Assembly: GCA_017427985.1 (NCBI GenBank)
Contig: JAFRRS010000023.1
Coordinates: forward strand, 248,001 to 312,000
Direction: 5' to 3'
Length of the DNA: 64,000 bases
Origin: Bacteroidales bacterium
GTDB taxonomy: Bacteria; Bacteroidota; Bacteroidia; Bacteroidales; F082
The position numbers and the translations under genes were made by a program. Below, in pieces: positions 41,416-49,167 of the stretch. The notes under the pieces were generated by a model. It made no database searches. It worked only from the letters and a program-made list of their open reading frames with translations, and was not told where the DNA came from. Numbering within the stretch: the first letter of the stretch is position 1; the number at the start of each line of letters is the position of its first letter.

Positions 41416-43011
41416 TTATTCACATAATTGTTTTAACTTTGAATATTCAGTTTTCCCCATAATATTTTTCGGCAACTCTTTTACAAATATGATTTTATTT
41501 GGTTGCATATACTCTGGTAAATGTTTCTTGCTATATTGATATACCTTCTTTCTATTTGACCAGGTATTTTTATTTAAAACCACAAACGCTATAGGTAAAC
41601 TGCTTTGCGGATGCAGTGTATCAACAACGCCGATGGCAGCGCACTCCTTTACACCAGGAAATTCGAGTATTGCCATTTCTATTTCAATTGGGAAAACCTT
41701 CAATCCATCATAACGCACTATCATACGTTTGCTGCGTCCGACGACAAACAATTCCCCAGTGTCTGTTAAATGCCCAACATCGCCAGTATGAATCCACATT
41801 TTTCCATCATGCTCACGAATAAGTTGCTCTGTAGCTTGTTGGTTTTCATAATATCCGTGAAATTTGGACGAAGGACATACGCACACTTCATCATTGATTA
41901 TTCTAATCTCATGATTAGCCATACTGTATCCTGAATACCCTAATTCATACCTATTTACGGGATTTTGTAGCGTGGCTGTAATGATTCCTGCGGTTTCTGT
42001 CATGCCATACACTTTTGTAATACTAAAGTTACAATTATGTTGTGTTAAATATTCATTTATATCTCTCTCATAATCCGGTTTCACCACATCACCTGCAATC
42101 GTTATAGTTTTCAAAAAATCAAGATTATACGACTGGTTTTCCTTTTTATATATCGTATCCCAATTGGAAGGTGCTGTAAAAACGTGTTGAGGCCTGTGTT
42201 GATTTATGATTTTGACAAAATTACGAGGTTTCCATATTGGAACTATAACAACTTTAATACCTAATGAAAGTGGCAAATGTATTGATGTGCAGAAACCATA
42301 ATATGCAAATATCGGCATTAGATCCAAAACAGCATCATTAGGTTTTAAGTCATTCATAATCTCGCATGTTGCCAATGTTGAGTTTTCAATATTTTCAGCA
42401 GTAAGAAGAACTCCCTTGGGGACACCAGTCGTGCCTGATGTTTGGAAAATCATTTGTGGCTCGTTTTCATGCCATTCACAACAATCAACCTTGTCTTCAG
42501 ATGCCAAATTTATAATATCATCCCAATGCTTAAAACGTTTGTCTGACAAGAATGCCCTCTTGCGTCCGTTGAACCATTCTCCAAAGCCATACCAAAATGC
42601 CACCTGTTTGGGAAAAACCTCACATCCACGCATAACAACAATGTGTTCAATATTCATTTTAGAAGCCACTTTAGCTGTAGCTTTGACATTAAAATTCATG
42701 ATAAACAACATTTTTGAATGTGTTTTGTTAACTATTGAAGTGACTTGTTCCGCTGTATATAAAACATTAATCAAACAAGCAATGGCTCCCAATCTGTTTA
42801 AAGCATAAACAAGAGCAATGCTTTCTGGAGTTGTTGGCAATGCTATTGAGACAATATCACCATGTTTTATTCCCAGATTATGTAATCCAGATACAGCATC
42901 GTCAATCATCTTACCCAATCTTCCATAGGTAATTGAAAGACCGTAATACACAAGCGAAACACTATCTGGCTTGGTTTTAATTTGTTGATCCAACAGACTG
43001 TGTAAATCCAT
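41416..43011 (-). CDS. AMP-forming acyl/aryl-CoA (or ACP) ligase
   Basis: The 531-residue ANL-superfamily adenylating enzyme has A3 P-loop QTSGTTGVPKGVLL (~189-202), A5 VYGMTETAGII (~332), A7/A8 HTGDVGHL and GRSKRMIVRYDGLKVFPIEI, and A10 LPKNIMGKTEYSKL with the catalytic Lys. The N-terminal YYGLSITYGRLGKMIDD is typical. It is the first gene of an operon with a dedicated ACP directly behind it (8 to 0 nt overlap depending on start), so the likely role is to load a carboxylic acid onto that ACP. The substrate is unknown. Upstream lies the structured RNA at 43078-43366. Confidence 0.85.
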   Translation of the reverse strand: MDLHSLLDQQIKTKPDSVSLVYYGLSITYGRLGKMIDDAVSGLHNLGIKHGDIVSIALPTTPESIALVYALNRLGAIACLINVLYTAEQVTSIVNKTHSKMLFIMNFNVKATAKVASKMNIEHIVVMRGCEVFPKQVAFWYGFGEWFNGRKRAFLSDKRFKHWDDIINLASEDKVDCCEWHENEPQMIFQTSGTTGVPKGVLLTAENIENSTLATCEIMNDLKPNDAVLDLMPIFAYYGFCTSIHLPLSLGIKVVIVPIWKPRNFVKIINQHRPQHVFTAPSNWDTIYKKENQSYNLDFLKTITIAGDVVKPDYERDINEYLTQHNCNFSITKVYGMTETAGIITATLQNPVNRYELGYSGYSMANHEIRIINDEVCVCPSSKFHGYYENQQATEQLIREHDGKMWIHTGDVGHLTDTGELFVVGRSKRMIVRYDGLKVFPIEIEMAILEFPGVKECAAIGVVDTLHPQSSLPIAFVVLNKNTWSNRKKVYQYSKKHLPEYMQPNKIIFVKELPKNIMGKTEYSKLKQLCE

Positions 43012-43077
43012 ACAAAATGGTTTAAGGGCACATCCCCAATACCCAACAAATTATCAATTGATTATAAACATAAAAGA

Positions 43078-43366
43078 AAAGCGTGGGAATCTGCACTCTT
43101 GCCTATCCCACTCATTGAGGCTCTAGCATTGCCCATCTTTCGAGGATAAGCAATGTCGAAGCCCACGCAGAATGTAAATATATTAATAGGTATCTGGGCG
43201 ACACCCTAATATATAACAAACCCCTAGACACCTGTCCATTGCTTTATCGTGCGAAAGACTTATGAATTTGCTAGATTCCAATGAGTCGCAGATAAAACGT
43301 TAGTACAACGTCTTTCAAATATGTTTGTCACCCGCCTTTCCCTAACGGGGCATCGACAAGTGACAA
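43078..43366 (-). ncRNA. Candidate structured RNA / leader upstream of the ligase operon
   Basis: About 290 nt on the minus strand, starting just after a -7 box (TACCTTTG), hold a series of stems in order: 43360-43366 with 43325-43331 (7 bp), 43310-43316 with 43253-43259 (7 bp), 43226-43232 with 43189-43195 (7 bp, one G-U), and a GC-rich closing stem 43162-43168 with 43081-43087 that encloses two hairpins (43150-43155/43127-43132 and 43118-43121/43101-43104), giving a three-way junction. The closing stem is followed by TTTTCTTTT, like an intrinsic terminator. GC content is well above the flanks. It could be an independent sRNA or a riboswitch-type leader for the ligase gene 66 nt downstream. 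I do not recognise it as tmRNA, RNase P, SRP or a common riboswitch. No frame codes for a plausible protein. This accounts for the 476-bp gap 43012-43487. Confidence 0.6.
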
Positions 43367-43368
43367 TG

Positions 43369-43376
43369 CAAAGGTA
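43369..43376 (-). promoter_or_regulatory. -7 box TACCTTTG for the structured RNA and ligase operon
   Basis: It reads TACCTTTG on the minus strand, immediately before the first stem of the RNA. It is divergent from the box at 43461. Confidence 0.6.
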
Positions 43377-43460
43377 GTATAAAAAATTTAAACTATCATA
43401 ATTTAATAAAAAAAAATATAAAATTTTTAATTATAACCATTTTTGGTTACTTATTTTTAT

Positions 43461-43468
43461 TATATTTG
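43461..43468 (+). promoter_or_regulatory. -7 box TATATTTG for the HTH gene
   Basis: It reads TATATTTG on the plus strand, 19 nt before the ATG at 43488. A TTTG-type -33 element lies at about 43442. Confidence 0.7.
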
Positions 43469-43487
43469 CAGACTGAAATGAGATATT

Positions 43488-44036
43488 ATGTTCGAGAACT
43501 ATTTGCAATATCATCACATACCTTGTGGGGCTATTATTGGCAGAATAATGTCGAAAGAGCACCTCACACAACGCGAGCTGGCAAATCGTGCAGGTATTCC
43601 ATACCAAAGAATCAACGATTTTATAGCTAATCGTAGAAAAATTTCCCCTGAGGTTTCATTGAAATTAGAAAAAGCATTAAACATTGATAATCAATGTTTT
43701 TTCTATCAAATTCAAACAAATTATGAGATTTTTACTGCCATAGCGCAACAGTCTGAATTATCTCATCCCAACTTATCACAATTCAGAAAAGCATTGTTTT
43801 GGGATACTGATATAGAAAAGCTCAATTGGCAAAAGAATTCAAAATGGATAATCCAAAGAGTTTTCGAATACGGAAATGCCAGCGAAATCAAAGAAACAAT
43901 AAAATTTTATGGTAAAGAGTTAATAATTAGCGAGTTATCATCTATTCGCAATTCATGGAACGCCAAAAACAGAAATTATAACCTTAAAAAGTATTTAAAT
44001 TATGATTTTGAAAATGATGACAAATCAATGCAATAA
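43488..44036 (+). CDS. XRE-type HTH antitoxin-like protein with DUF6922-like C-terminus
   Basis: The protein has 182 residues. Residues ~15-68 are a Cro/C1-type helix-turn-helix (LTQRELANRAGIPYQRINDF; SPEVSLKLEKAL) like HigA antitoxins. Residues ~98-170 (ALFWDTDIEKLNWQKNSKWI; RVFEYGNASEIKETIKFYGK) resemble the DUF6922 domain that accompanies nucleotidyltransferase toxins in Bacteroidota. The downstream frame is the tail of such a toxin, so this is probably an orphaned antitoxin. It has its own strong promoter and may still regulate it, lying divergent to the structured RNA. Confidence 0.7.
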   Translation: MFENYLQYHHIPCGAIIGRIMSKEHLTQRELANRAGIPYQRINDFIANRRKISPEVSLKLEKALNIDNQCFFYQIQTNYEIFTAIAQQSELSHPNLSQFRKALFWDTDIEKLNWQKNSKWIIQRVFEYGNASEIKETIKFYGKELIISELSSIRNSWNAKNRNYNLKKYLNYDFENDDKSMQ

Positions 44037-44296
44037 CTCAAGACAGACAGCGAAAGAAAGATTTCTGGGATATTCACGATCTGCTTAAATCGTATTCAAT
44101 TGAAGATATGGTGACTTTTGCATTGAAAAGATACCCATGGTCTTTGGATTTGCCAAAAATCATTGATGGTTTCAAACGATTACCGCAATTAATTGATTAC
44201 ACGGAAATCAGATGTCTGAAAGGGAAATACTGGGAATTCATTGTAGAAGATTTGATGGAACAAATTCCAGTTTTGGAAAAATTAAATAGCCGTTAG
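44021..44296 (+). pseudogene. C-terminal fragment of an AbiEii/DUF1814 nucleotidyltransferase toxin
   Basis: From a stop at 44018-44020 the frame is open to the TAG at 44294-44296. It reads KKDFWDIHDLLKSYSIEDMV, then TFALKRYPWSLDL, matching the [K/R]DFYDIYFLLxxYS...KYP region that follows the catalytic domain of AbiEii-type toxins. The GG[S/T] and DxD catalytic motifs are missing and there is no good start codon before ATG 44108. The 5' part has been deleted, leaving 92 codons directly after the antitoxin-like gene. Confidence 0.6.
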
Positions 44297-44320
44297 AATT
44301 ATGACTAACGGCTGTTTCAT
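44288..44320 (+). terminator. Intrinsic terminator after the toxin remnant
   Basis: AGCCGTTAG (44288-44296, including the stop codon) pairs perfectly with CTAACGGCT (44305-44313) around an 8-nt loop. A T-containing tail follows. Confidence 0.7.
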
Positions 44321-44324
44321 TAAG

Positions 44325-44350
44325 GATTTCTACACTGCGGTCGCAATGAC
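44325..44350. repeat. Diverged copy of the dispersed GGATTTCT...AATGAC repeat
   Basis: GGATTTCTACACTGCGGTCG followed by CAATGAC has the layout of the dispersed palindromic family (GGATTCCTCGA...GGAATGAC) but with many changes. Confidence 0.4.
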
Positions 44351-44352
44351 AA

Positions 44353-46401
44353 CTATTCGTTGATGTTTCTTACTGAAACCCCGTTTTTGAAGTTGTCAAG
44401 TCCTTCTTTGAGGAACTGGACGAAGCCGTCTTTATCGAGGTTGTAGGCTCGAGGCTCGTGGAGGAGCTCGCCGTTATGACCCATCAGGCAGTAATACGGC
44501 TGAGCGTTGGTGCCGAACTTGGTGATTTGGAAGTCGGCATATTTGCGTCCGATAGTCTTCTTCATCTTGCCGTCACCGCCCATAACCCATTCTTCCTCAG
44601 GGAGTTTGGTCTTATCATCGACATAAAGTGCCACGATGATGAAGTCTTCGCGCAACATCTTCAGCACGCGCGGATCGCTCCAAACGTTGGCTTCCATTTC
44701 GCGGCAGTTGACGCATCCATGACCGGTAAAATCGACGTAAAGCGGCTTGTTTTGTGCCTTCGCGCAAGCGAGAGCCTGCTCATAATCGAAGTAGCCTTTC
44801 AAACCGTGAGGCAGATGGAAAATATCAGCGAAACGTGGTGACTCACACAGTTCAGCTGTCGGTTTTGTAGTTTGCTGCTCAGCTTGACCAGCCGGAACCG
44901 CTCTCACATTCTGCTGAATGTATTCGATAACCTTATCGGCATTTTCCTGATTGATACGTTTGAGGTCGAAATCGAGGGTCTGTTGTGGTGGCAGGTAGCC
45001 CGAGAGAGCCTTCAAAGGAGCGCCCCACATGCCAGGAATCATATAAACAACAAACGTAAATGTAATGATACTCAATATCAAACGACCAACACCGATTGAT
45101 TCGACAGGGTCGTCGTTTTTAAATCTGATCTTGCCAAGAAGATAGAAACCGAGCATGGCAAAGCACACAATCCATATGCCGAGGTAAACCTCGCGGTCGA
45201 GCAAATGCCAGTGATATGTCTGGTCAGCGACGCTTAAGAATTTGAAACCGAGTGCGACCTCGACGAAACCTAAAATAACCTTCACTGTGTTAAGCCAGCC
45301 ACCGCTCTTTGGCAGGTTTTTCAGCATTGATGGGAACAATGCGAAGAGTGCGAACGGCAACGCGAATGTGCAAGCATAGCAGAACATGGTGAGAATCGGG
45401 GTCCAGAACTCGCCGGATGTAGATTTAATAAGAACTGTTCCGACGATAGGACCCGTGCAAGCGAACGACACCAAAACGAGTGTCAATGCCATGAAGAACA
45501 CGCCTGCGAGACCTTTTTTATCAGAATTTGCATCCGATTTGTTGACGAGGCTGCTTGGAAGCACGATTTCGAATGCTCCGAAGAACGATGCAGCGAACAC
45601 CATAAACACCAAGAAGAAAATGATATTCGGAATCCAGTGTGTTGACAACCAATTGAATATATCACCTGTAACGCTGTCACCGCCGAAAATCCATGTCACC
45701 ATGATTATGATTGCGATTGGCAAAGTGTAAAGCAACACTATGAAAATGAAGTACATGATAGCTTTAAAGCGTCCCGCGGCTTTGTTTTCACTGCCGTGAA
45801 GGAAAAACGACACCGTCATTGGAATCATCGGGAAGACGCATGGGGTCAGCAACGCCGCCAAGCCCCAAAGGATTGCCTGAAGAATCATTGAGAGAAGACT
45901 GTCGCCTTCTTTTGCCTGAGCATCAGCGTTTGCAATGGTTCCAGAATTAAGGTTTATGTCAAATTCAACGGCTGTCGGTGGCAGACATTGCCCGTCGTTG
46001 CAGACCATATATTCGAGCTCACCTTTAATAGCGATCGGTTCTTTTCCAAGCACTTTCACCTTTTGTGTGAATATCGCCTCTTTCTCAAAATAACGAAGCT
46101 CCATGTCGAAAACAGGATCTTGGAGAACTATTGATTGGCTCTCCATCACTTCACCAACTCTTTGATATTCAGATGATTCTGTAAAAGTAAAAGTAGTCGA
46201 GACAGGACCGCCATCAGCGATATTCTGCGAATAGACATGCCATCCGCTTTCTATTTCAGCCTTGAAAATGACATTGTATTCATTGTTGCCCAAAGCTTCG
46301 GATGAAAAACTCCATTGCACAGGGTCGTAAATCTGGGCAACAGAAGCCAAAGGCATTACCATAGCGAAAAACGTCGCTAAAATCAGTGTAAATTTTTTCA
46401 T
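44353..46401 (-). CDS. dsbD: DsbD-type thiol:disulfide interchange protein
   Basis: The 682-residue protein passes electrons from cytoplasmic thioredoxin to periplasmic disulfides. The signal peptide ends at ASVAQ. An N-terminal DsbD-alpha/DUF-like domain (~25-155; CNDGQCLPPT) is followed by eight-TM DsbD-beta with the Cys motifs TPCVFPMIPM and FACTGPIVG. The C-terminal thioredoxin domain has DFTGHGCVNCREME (CVNC). All six redox-relevant cysteines are in place. The gene stands alone with its own promoter (46457-46464). Confidence 0.92.
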   Translation of the reverse strand: MKKFTLILATFFAMVMPLASVAQIYDPVQWSFSSEALGNNEYNVIFKAEIESGWHVYSQNIADGGPVSTTFTFTESSEYQRVGEVMESQSIVLQDPVFDMELRYFEKEAIFTQKVKVLGKEPIAIKGELEYMVCNDGQCLPPTAVEFDINLNSGTIANADAQAKEGDSLLSMILQAILWGLAALLTPCVFPMIPMTVSFFLHGSENKAAGRFKAIMYFIFIVLLYTLPIAIIIMVTWIFGGDSVTGDIFNWLSTHWIPNIIFFLVFMVFAASFFGAFEIVLPSSLVNKSDANSDKKGLAGVFFMALTLVLVSFACTGPIVGTVLIKSTSGEFWTPILTMFCYACTFALPFALFALFPSMLKNLPKSGGWLNTVKVILGFVEVALGFKFLSVADQTYHWHLLDREVYLGIWIVCFAMLGFYLLGKIRFKNDDPVESIGVGRLILSIITFTFVVYMIPGMWGAPLKALSGYLPPQQTLDFDLKRINQENADKVIEYIQQNVRAVPAGQAEQQTTKPTAELCESPRFADIFHLPHGLKGYFDYEQALACAKAQNKPLYVDFTGHGCVNCREMEANVWSDPRVLKMLREDFIIVALYVDDKTKLPEEEWVMGGDGKMKKTIGRKYADFQITKFGTNAQPYYCLMGHNGELLHEPRAYNLDKDGFVQFLKEGLDNFKNGVSVRNINE

Positions 46402-46456
46402 AACTTGCTAATATTCAATTATTTAAGATTTAATGATTATATTATTTCAAGCTACA

Positions 46457-46464
46457 AAGATAAT
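46457..46464 (-). promoter_or_regulatory. -7 box TATCTTTG for dsbD
   Basis: It reads TATCTTTG on the minus strand, 56 nt upstream of the ATG at 46401. Confidence 0.6.
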
Positions 46465-46472
46465 AAAAAAAA

Positions 46473-47813
46473 TTATTCGGCAACTATTTGATAAATGGTT
46501 TTTGTTTTTTCTGTAATTTTAAATCTGTCGTCGATTCGATGTCCGACAATCCATACGATTTCGTCTTCAGAATCTGTTAAAATCAAAGTGGTTTTCTTTT
46601 GAAAAGTCGTGAAACCATTGTCGTTGAAGAAATCGGAAACGAGTTTAGAGCCACGCATGCCGAGAGGATGAAAACGGTCGCCTTGTTGCCAATGGCGGGG
46701 TTTCAAGGGCAATTTGAGGCTGTCGTAATCAAGTTGGGCGATATTCGGATTGTCGGTTATCAGAGACAAGGCAGGCCTTGTCTGTACGGGATGAATTTCC
46801 GCCTGTTGGGACAAGGCAGGCCTTGTCCTTTCTAAATCAATTGGGAAAATATCAATTGTTTCTTTTTCGATAACGAGTTGATATTCAGATGAATAGAATT
46901 CTTTGCCGGGTTCGCCATTAAAAGACGCAAAAATAGACTCACATAGAGAGAAGGAGAAGCCGAAGTTGCGAATCCATTCGAAAAGAAGTTGCTTGTCGAA
47001 ATAACGTTTATTTATTGAGTGCAGAACGCCATCAATTTTTTCAATTTGATATAGTTTTTCCTTTATAAGCTCTCTATATAATTGATTTTCAGCGGCTAAA
47101 TGATTGACACTTTCAAGGATTTTTTCTCGTGCCTCGGGCTTGATGCTGTCAAAAACAGGCATAAGTTCGTGACGGATTTTGTTGCGAAGATAAACCGTGT
47201 CACTATTGGTGCTGTCCTCGCGCCATTGGATGCCGTTTTCAACTGCGAAATTCTTTATTTCTTCACGAGAAGCCCATAGTAATGGTCTGATATACATTCC
47301 GTTACGTGGTTGCATTGCCCTCAGTCCTTTGATTCCGGAACCGCGTAAAAGGTTGATGATAAAGGTTTCGATTTGGTCGTCGGCGTGGTGTGCTAATGCC
47401 AATTTGTCAAAACGGAGATGTATCCATGAATTATTGGACGGATGCGATCCGTCCGTACCATTTGAATGTTCATTCGCGTTGATTAAATCATTGAACCACG
47501 CGTAACGCAGTTCGCGGGCTGCCATTTCAACGGAAATCTTATTGTTTTCAACGTAATCCATTGTGTCGAATTGGCGCACGAAGAGCTTCACTCCCACCCT
47601 GTCGGCGTATTCACGAACAAACTGCTCGTCGCCGTCGGATTCCTTGCCACGAAGATGGAAATTGCAATGCGCAAAGGCTATGTCATAACCGCAACGCCTT
47701 AACAGTTCCGCCAACACCATCGAGTCAACGCCGCCACTTAAGGCAACGAGAATGCGGTCACCTTTATTAATAAGGTGATTGTCAACGATATATTTGCGGA
47801 ATTGTTCTATCAT
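46473..47813 (-). CDS. tilS: tRNA(Ile)-lysidine synthase, carrying repeat-encoded insertions
   Basis: The 446-residue enzyme modifies C34 of tRNA-Ile(CAU) to lysidine. PP-loop VALSGGVDSMVL (~24-35), CNFHLRGKESDGDEQF, LALAHHADDQIETF (~153) and GIKGLRAMQPRNG define the family. The C-terminal domain (RHWQQGDRFHPLGMRGSKLV) is intact. Two regions are unusual: ~116-140 (HSNGTDGSHPSNNSWIH) and ~333-355 (ERTRPALSQQAEIHPVQTRP). Both are encoded by palindromic repeats and interrupt otherwise conserved flanks without a frameshift. Confidence 0.9.
   Translation of the reverse strand: MIEQFRKYIVDNHLINKGDRILVALSGGVDSMVLAELLRRCGYDIAFAHCNFHLRGKESDGDEQFVREYADRVGVKLFVRQFDTMDYVENNKISVEMAARELRYAWFNDLINANEHSNGTDGSHPSNNSWIHLRFDKLALAHHADDQIETFIINLLRGSGIKGLRAMQPRNGMYIRPLLWASREEIKNFAVENGIQWREDSTNSDTVYLRNKIRHELMPVFDSIKPEAREKILESVNHLAAENQLYRELIKEKLYQIEKIDGVLHSINKRYFDKQLLFEWIRNFGFSFSLCESIFASFNGEPGKEFYSSEYQLVIEKETIDIFPIDLERTRPALSQQAEIHPVQTRPALSLITDNPNIAQLDYDSLKLPLKPRHWQQGDRFHPLGMRGSKLVSDFFNDNGFTTFQKKTTLILTDSEDEIVWIVGHRIDDRFKITEKTKTIYQIVAE
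46765..46828. repeat. Two palindromic repeats inside tilS
   Basis: GACAAGGCAGGCCTTGTC is at 46765-46782 with the GTACGGG flank to 46790, and a second copy GGACAAGGCAGGCCTTGTCC is at 46809-46828. Both belong to the same family as 19993-20019 in the radical SAM gene. Confidence 0.8.
47436..47458. repeat. Third palindromic repeat inside tilS (GGACGGAT type)
   Basis: GGACGGATGCGATCCGTCC followed by GTAC has a different core but shares the GTACGGAC edge with the other elements. It encodes the extra TDGSHPSNN segment of TilS. Confidence 0.7.
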
Positions 47814-47835
47814 TTACGTTATCGTTAATTCTAAT

Positions 47836-47863
47836 GGATTCCTCGACAAGCTCGGAATGACAG
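47836..47863. repeat. Dispersed GTCATTCCGAG-family repeat, single arm
   Basis: GGATTCCTCGACAAGCTCGG followed by AATGACAG is the exact reverse complement type of the copy at 25417-25443. It lies between tilS and the gene at 47870, just upstream of tilS. Confidence 0.75.
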
Positions 47864-47869
47864 TCGTTG

Positions 47870-48487
47870 TTAAAAATAAAAGTAAACCAATAAAAATCCA
47901 ATTCCAAGACCGACAATTCCGCTGATAGCGTACCACATCAGTTTATTCAATGGCGAGGCATCAGGTTCAAGCGATTTCTCAATCATTTTCTTCGGGATAA
48001 TGTCACCAACAAAAATCTCTTCTTTCTCAGCGTTTTCAACAGATTCCACATCGTTGGGCTCTTCAAAGACAAGTCCGTGATTCTTAATCTGATGCGCTTT
48101 GCCCCTGAAATAATACTCAACGCAATAGTTGTTTTCCAAAAGAATTATCACGCCAGTATTGTCATCTTCAGTGCCTTTCGCCACAATCTTAGCACGACGG
48201 CCATAATTCTGCTTCAGAAGAATCTCATTATCGTCAACGGTGAGATATGCCACCACCTGGTTCTGCTCCGTCTCATTTTTGACAGCTGAGGTGAGATATA
48301 TTATCAAAAGGCTCACCGCCAAGGTGCTCAAGTCATCATGCAAGCCGATAACAACCTGATTATCAGCAAGTTCATAAAACCAGAAGTTCACTTCAGGGTT
48401 AAAAGAATGTGGATAGAGCTTTATCCACTCCTTCACCAGACCGATGACTTCGTCTTTTTGCAGGCCTTTAACTTTGATGTAGTCCAT
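47870..48487 (-). CDS. Hypothetical protein with C-terminal TM
   Basis: The protein has 205 residues. The N-terminal ~140 residues alternate strands and helices (YIKVKGLQKDEVIGLVKEWI; FYELADNQVVIGLHDDLS), resembling a small alpha/beta regulatory domain. A charged linker and a TM at ~185-204 (YAISGIVGLGIGFLLVYF) follow. The ATG overlaps the flavin reductase stop by one base (TAATG), so the two are co-translated. I do not recognise the family. Confidence 0.6.
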   Translation of the reverse strand: MDYIKVKGLQKDEVIGLVKEWIKLYPHSFNPEVNFWFYELADNQVVIGLHDDLSTLAVSLLIIYLTSAVKNETEQNQVVAYLTVDDNEILLKQNYGRRAKIVAKGTEDDNTGVIILLENNYCVEYYFRGKAHQIKNHGLVFEEPNDVESVENAEKEEIFVGDIIPKKMIEKSLEPDASPLNKLMWYAISGIVGLGIGFLLVYFYF

Positions 48488-49068
48488 TATTTCTTCCTTT
48501 TATGTTGAACTTTCTCGACGGAGAATCCGAATTTGCCGATTTTCTCACCCAAAGAGTAATATTTTCCGTGCGAATATGTTATCAAATCAGCTTGGTTGAG
48601 CTGGAAAAGTCCAGTACTCGGGTCGAAATACTTCTCATCGCCATGAACGGCAACAATTTCCGCCACAAACATATCATGAGAGCCTAATTCCTTGATTTCA
48701 ACCACCTTACACTCAATATTGACTGGCGACTCGGCAATCATCGGAGCTTTTACAACTTCAGCAGTTTCTGGTGTAAGATGCATCTCCTTGAATTTGTTGT
48801 AGTCCCTACCAGAGCGCACTCCACACCAGTCGGTGGCTTTCGCCAAGGTTTCAGTAGTGAGATTAATCACGAACTCCTTGTTTTTAGATATGATAGCGTG
48901 CGAATGTCGCTCTTTCCTGACCGAGATGTAGCACATCGGCGGGTCAGAGCACAGAATTCCTGTCCATGCCACCGTGATGATGTTGTAGTTTTCAGGGCTG
49001 TCGCCGCACGACACCATCACCACTGGCAGCGGATAAAGCATTGTTCCGGGTTTAAAACTTCTTTTCAT
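48487..49068 (-). CDS. Flavin reductase-like / flavoredoxin (FMN-binding split barrel)
   Basis: The protein has 193 residues. KPGTMLYPLPVVMVSCGD, NIITVAWTGILCSDPPM and CYISVRKERHSHAII (~45-60) are typical of flavoredoxins that bind FMN and pass electrons. The conserved N-terminus fixes ATG 49068, which lies only 4 nt beyond the -7 box TATTTTTG (49073-49080). The message is therefore probably leaderless. Confidence 0.85.
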   Translation of the reverse strand: MKRSFKPGTMLYPLPVVMVSCGDSPENYNIITVAWTGILCSDPPMCYISVRKERHSHAIISKNKEFVINLTTETLAKATDWCGVRSGRDYNKFKEMHLTPETAEVVKAPMIAESPVNIECKVVEIKELGSHDMFVAEIVAVHGDEKYFDPSTGLFQLNQADLITYSHGKYYSLGEKIGKFGFSVEKVQHKRKK

Positions 49069-49072
49069 GTTG

Positions 49073-49080
49073 CAAAAATA
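49073..49080 (-). promoter_or_regulatory. -7 box TATTTTTG giving a likely leaderless flavoredoxin mRNA
   Basis: It reads TATTTTTG on the minus strand with G at 49073; the ATG begins at 49068. A transcription start 5-7 nt downstream of the box would coincide with the start codon. Confidence 0.55.
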
Positions 49081-49083
49081 AAA

Positions 49084-49114
49084 AAAAATCCTGTCATGAT
49101 GACAGGATTTTTTT
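49084..49114. terminator. Intrinsic terminator downstream of korB, bidirectional
   Basis: AAAAATCCTGTCAT pairs with GATGACAGGATTTTT. Perfect stem with A- and T-runs on both sides. It ends the korAB transcript just ahead of the flavoredoxin promoter. Confidence 0.8.
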
Positions 49115-49125
49115 GATTATATGAT

Positions 49126-49150
49126 GAGATGCGATGAATCGCATCTCTAC
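49126..49150. repeat. Short palindrome GAGATGCGAT...CTCTAC
   Basis: GAGATGCGAT and ATCGCATCTC pair around 2 nt, followed by TAC. The CTCTAC edge matches the element at 52444-52541. Confidence 0.6.
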
Positions 49151-49167
49151 AAGACATCAAATCATGA

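Noticed and set aside
43078-43366. tmRNA, RNase P RNA, SRP RNA or a common riboswitch
   Set aside because: The tmRNA TTCGA...CCA end, the RNase P GAGGAAAGTC core, the SRP GNAR-loop sequence, and B12, TPP or SAM-I consensus elements were looked for and not found. The two ends of the RNA do not pair as in 6S RNA.
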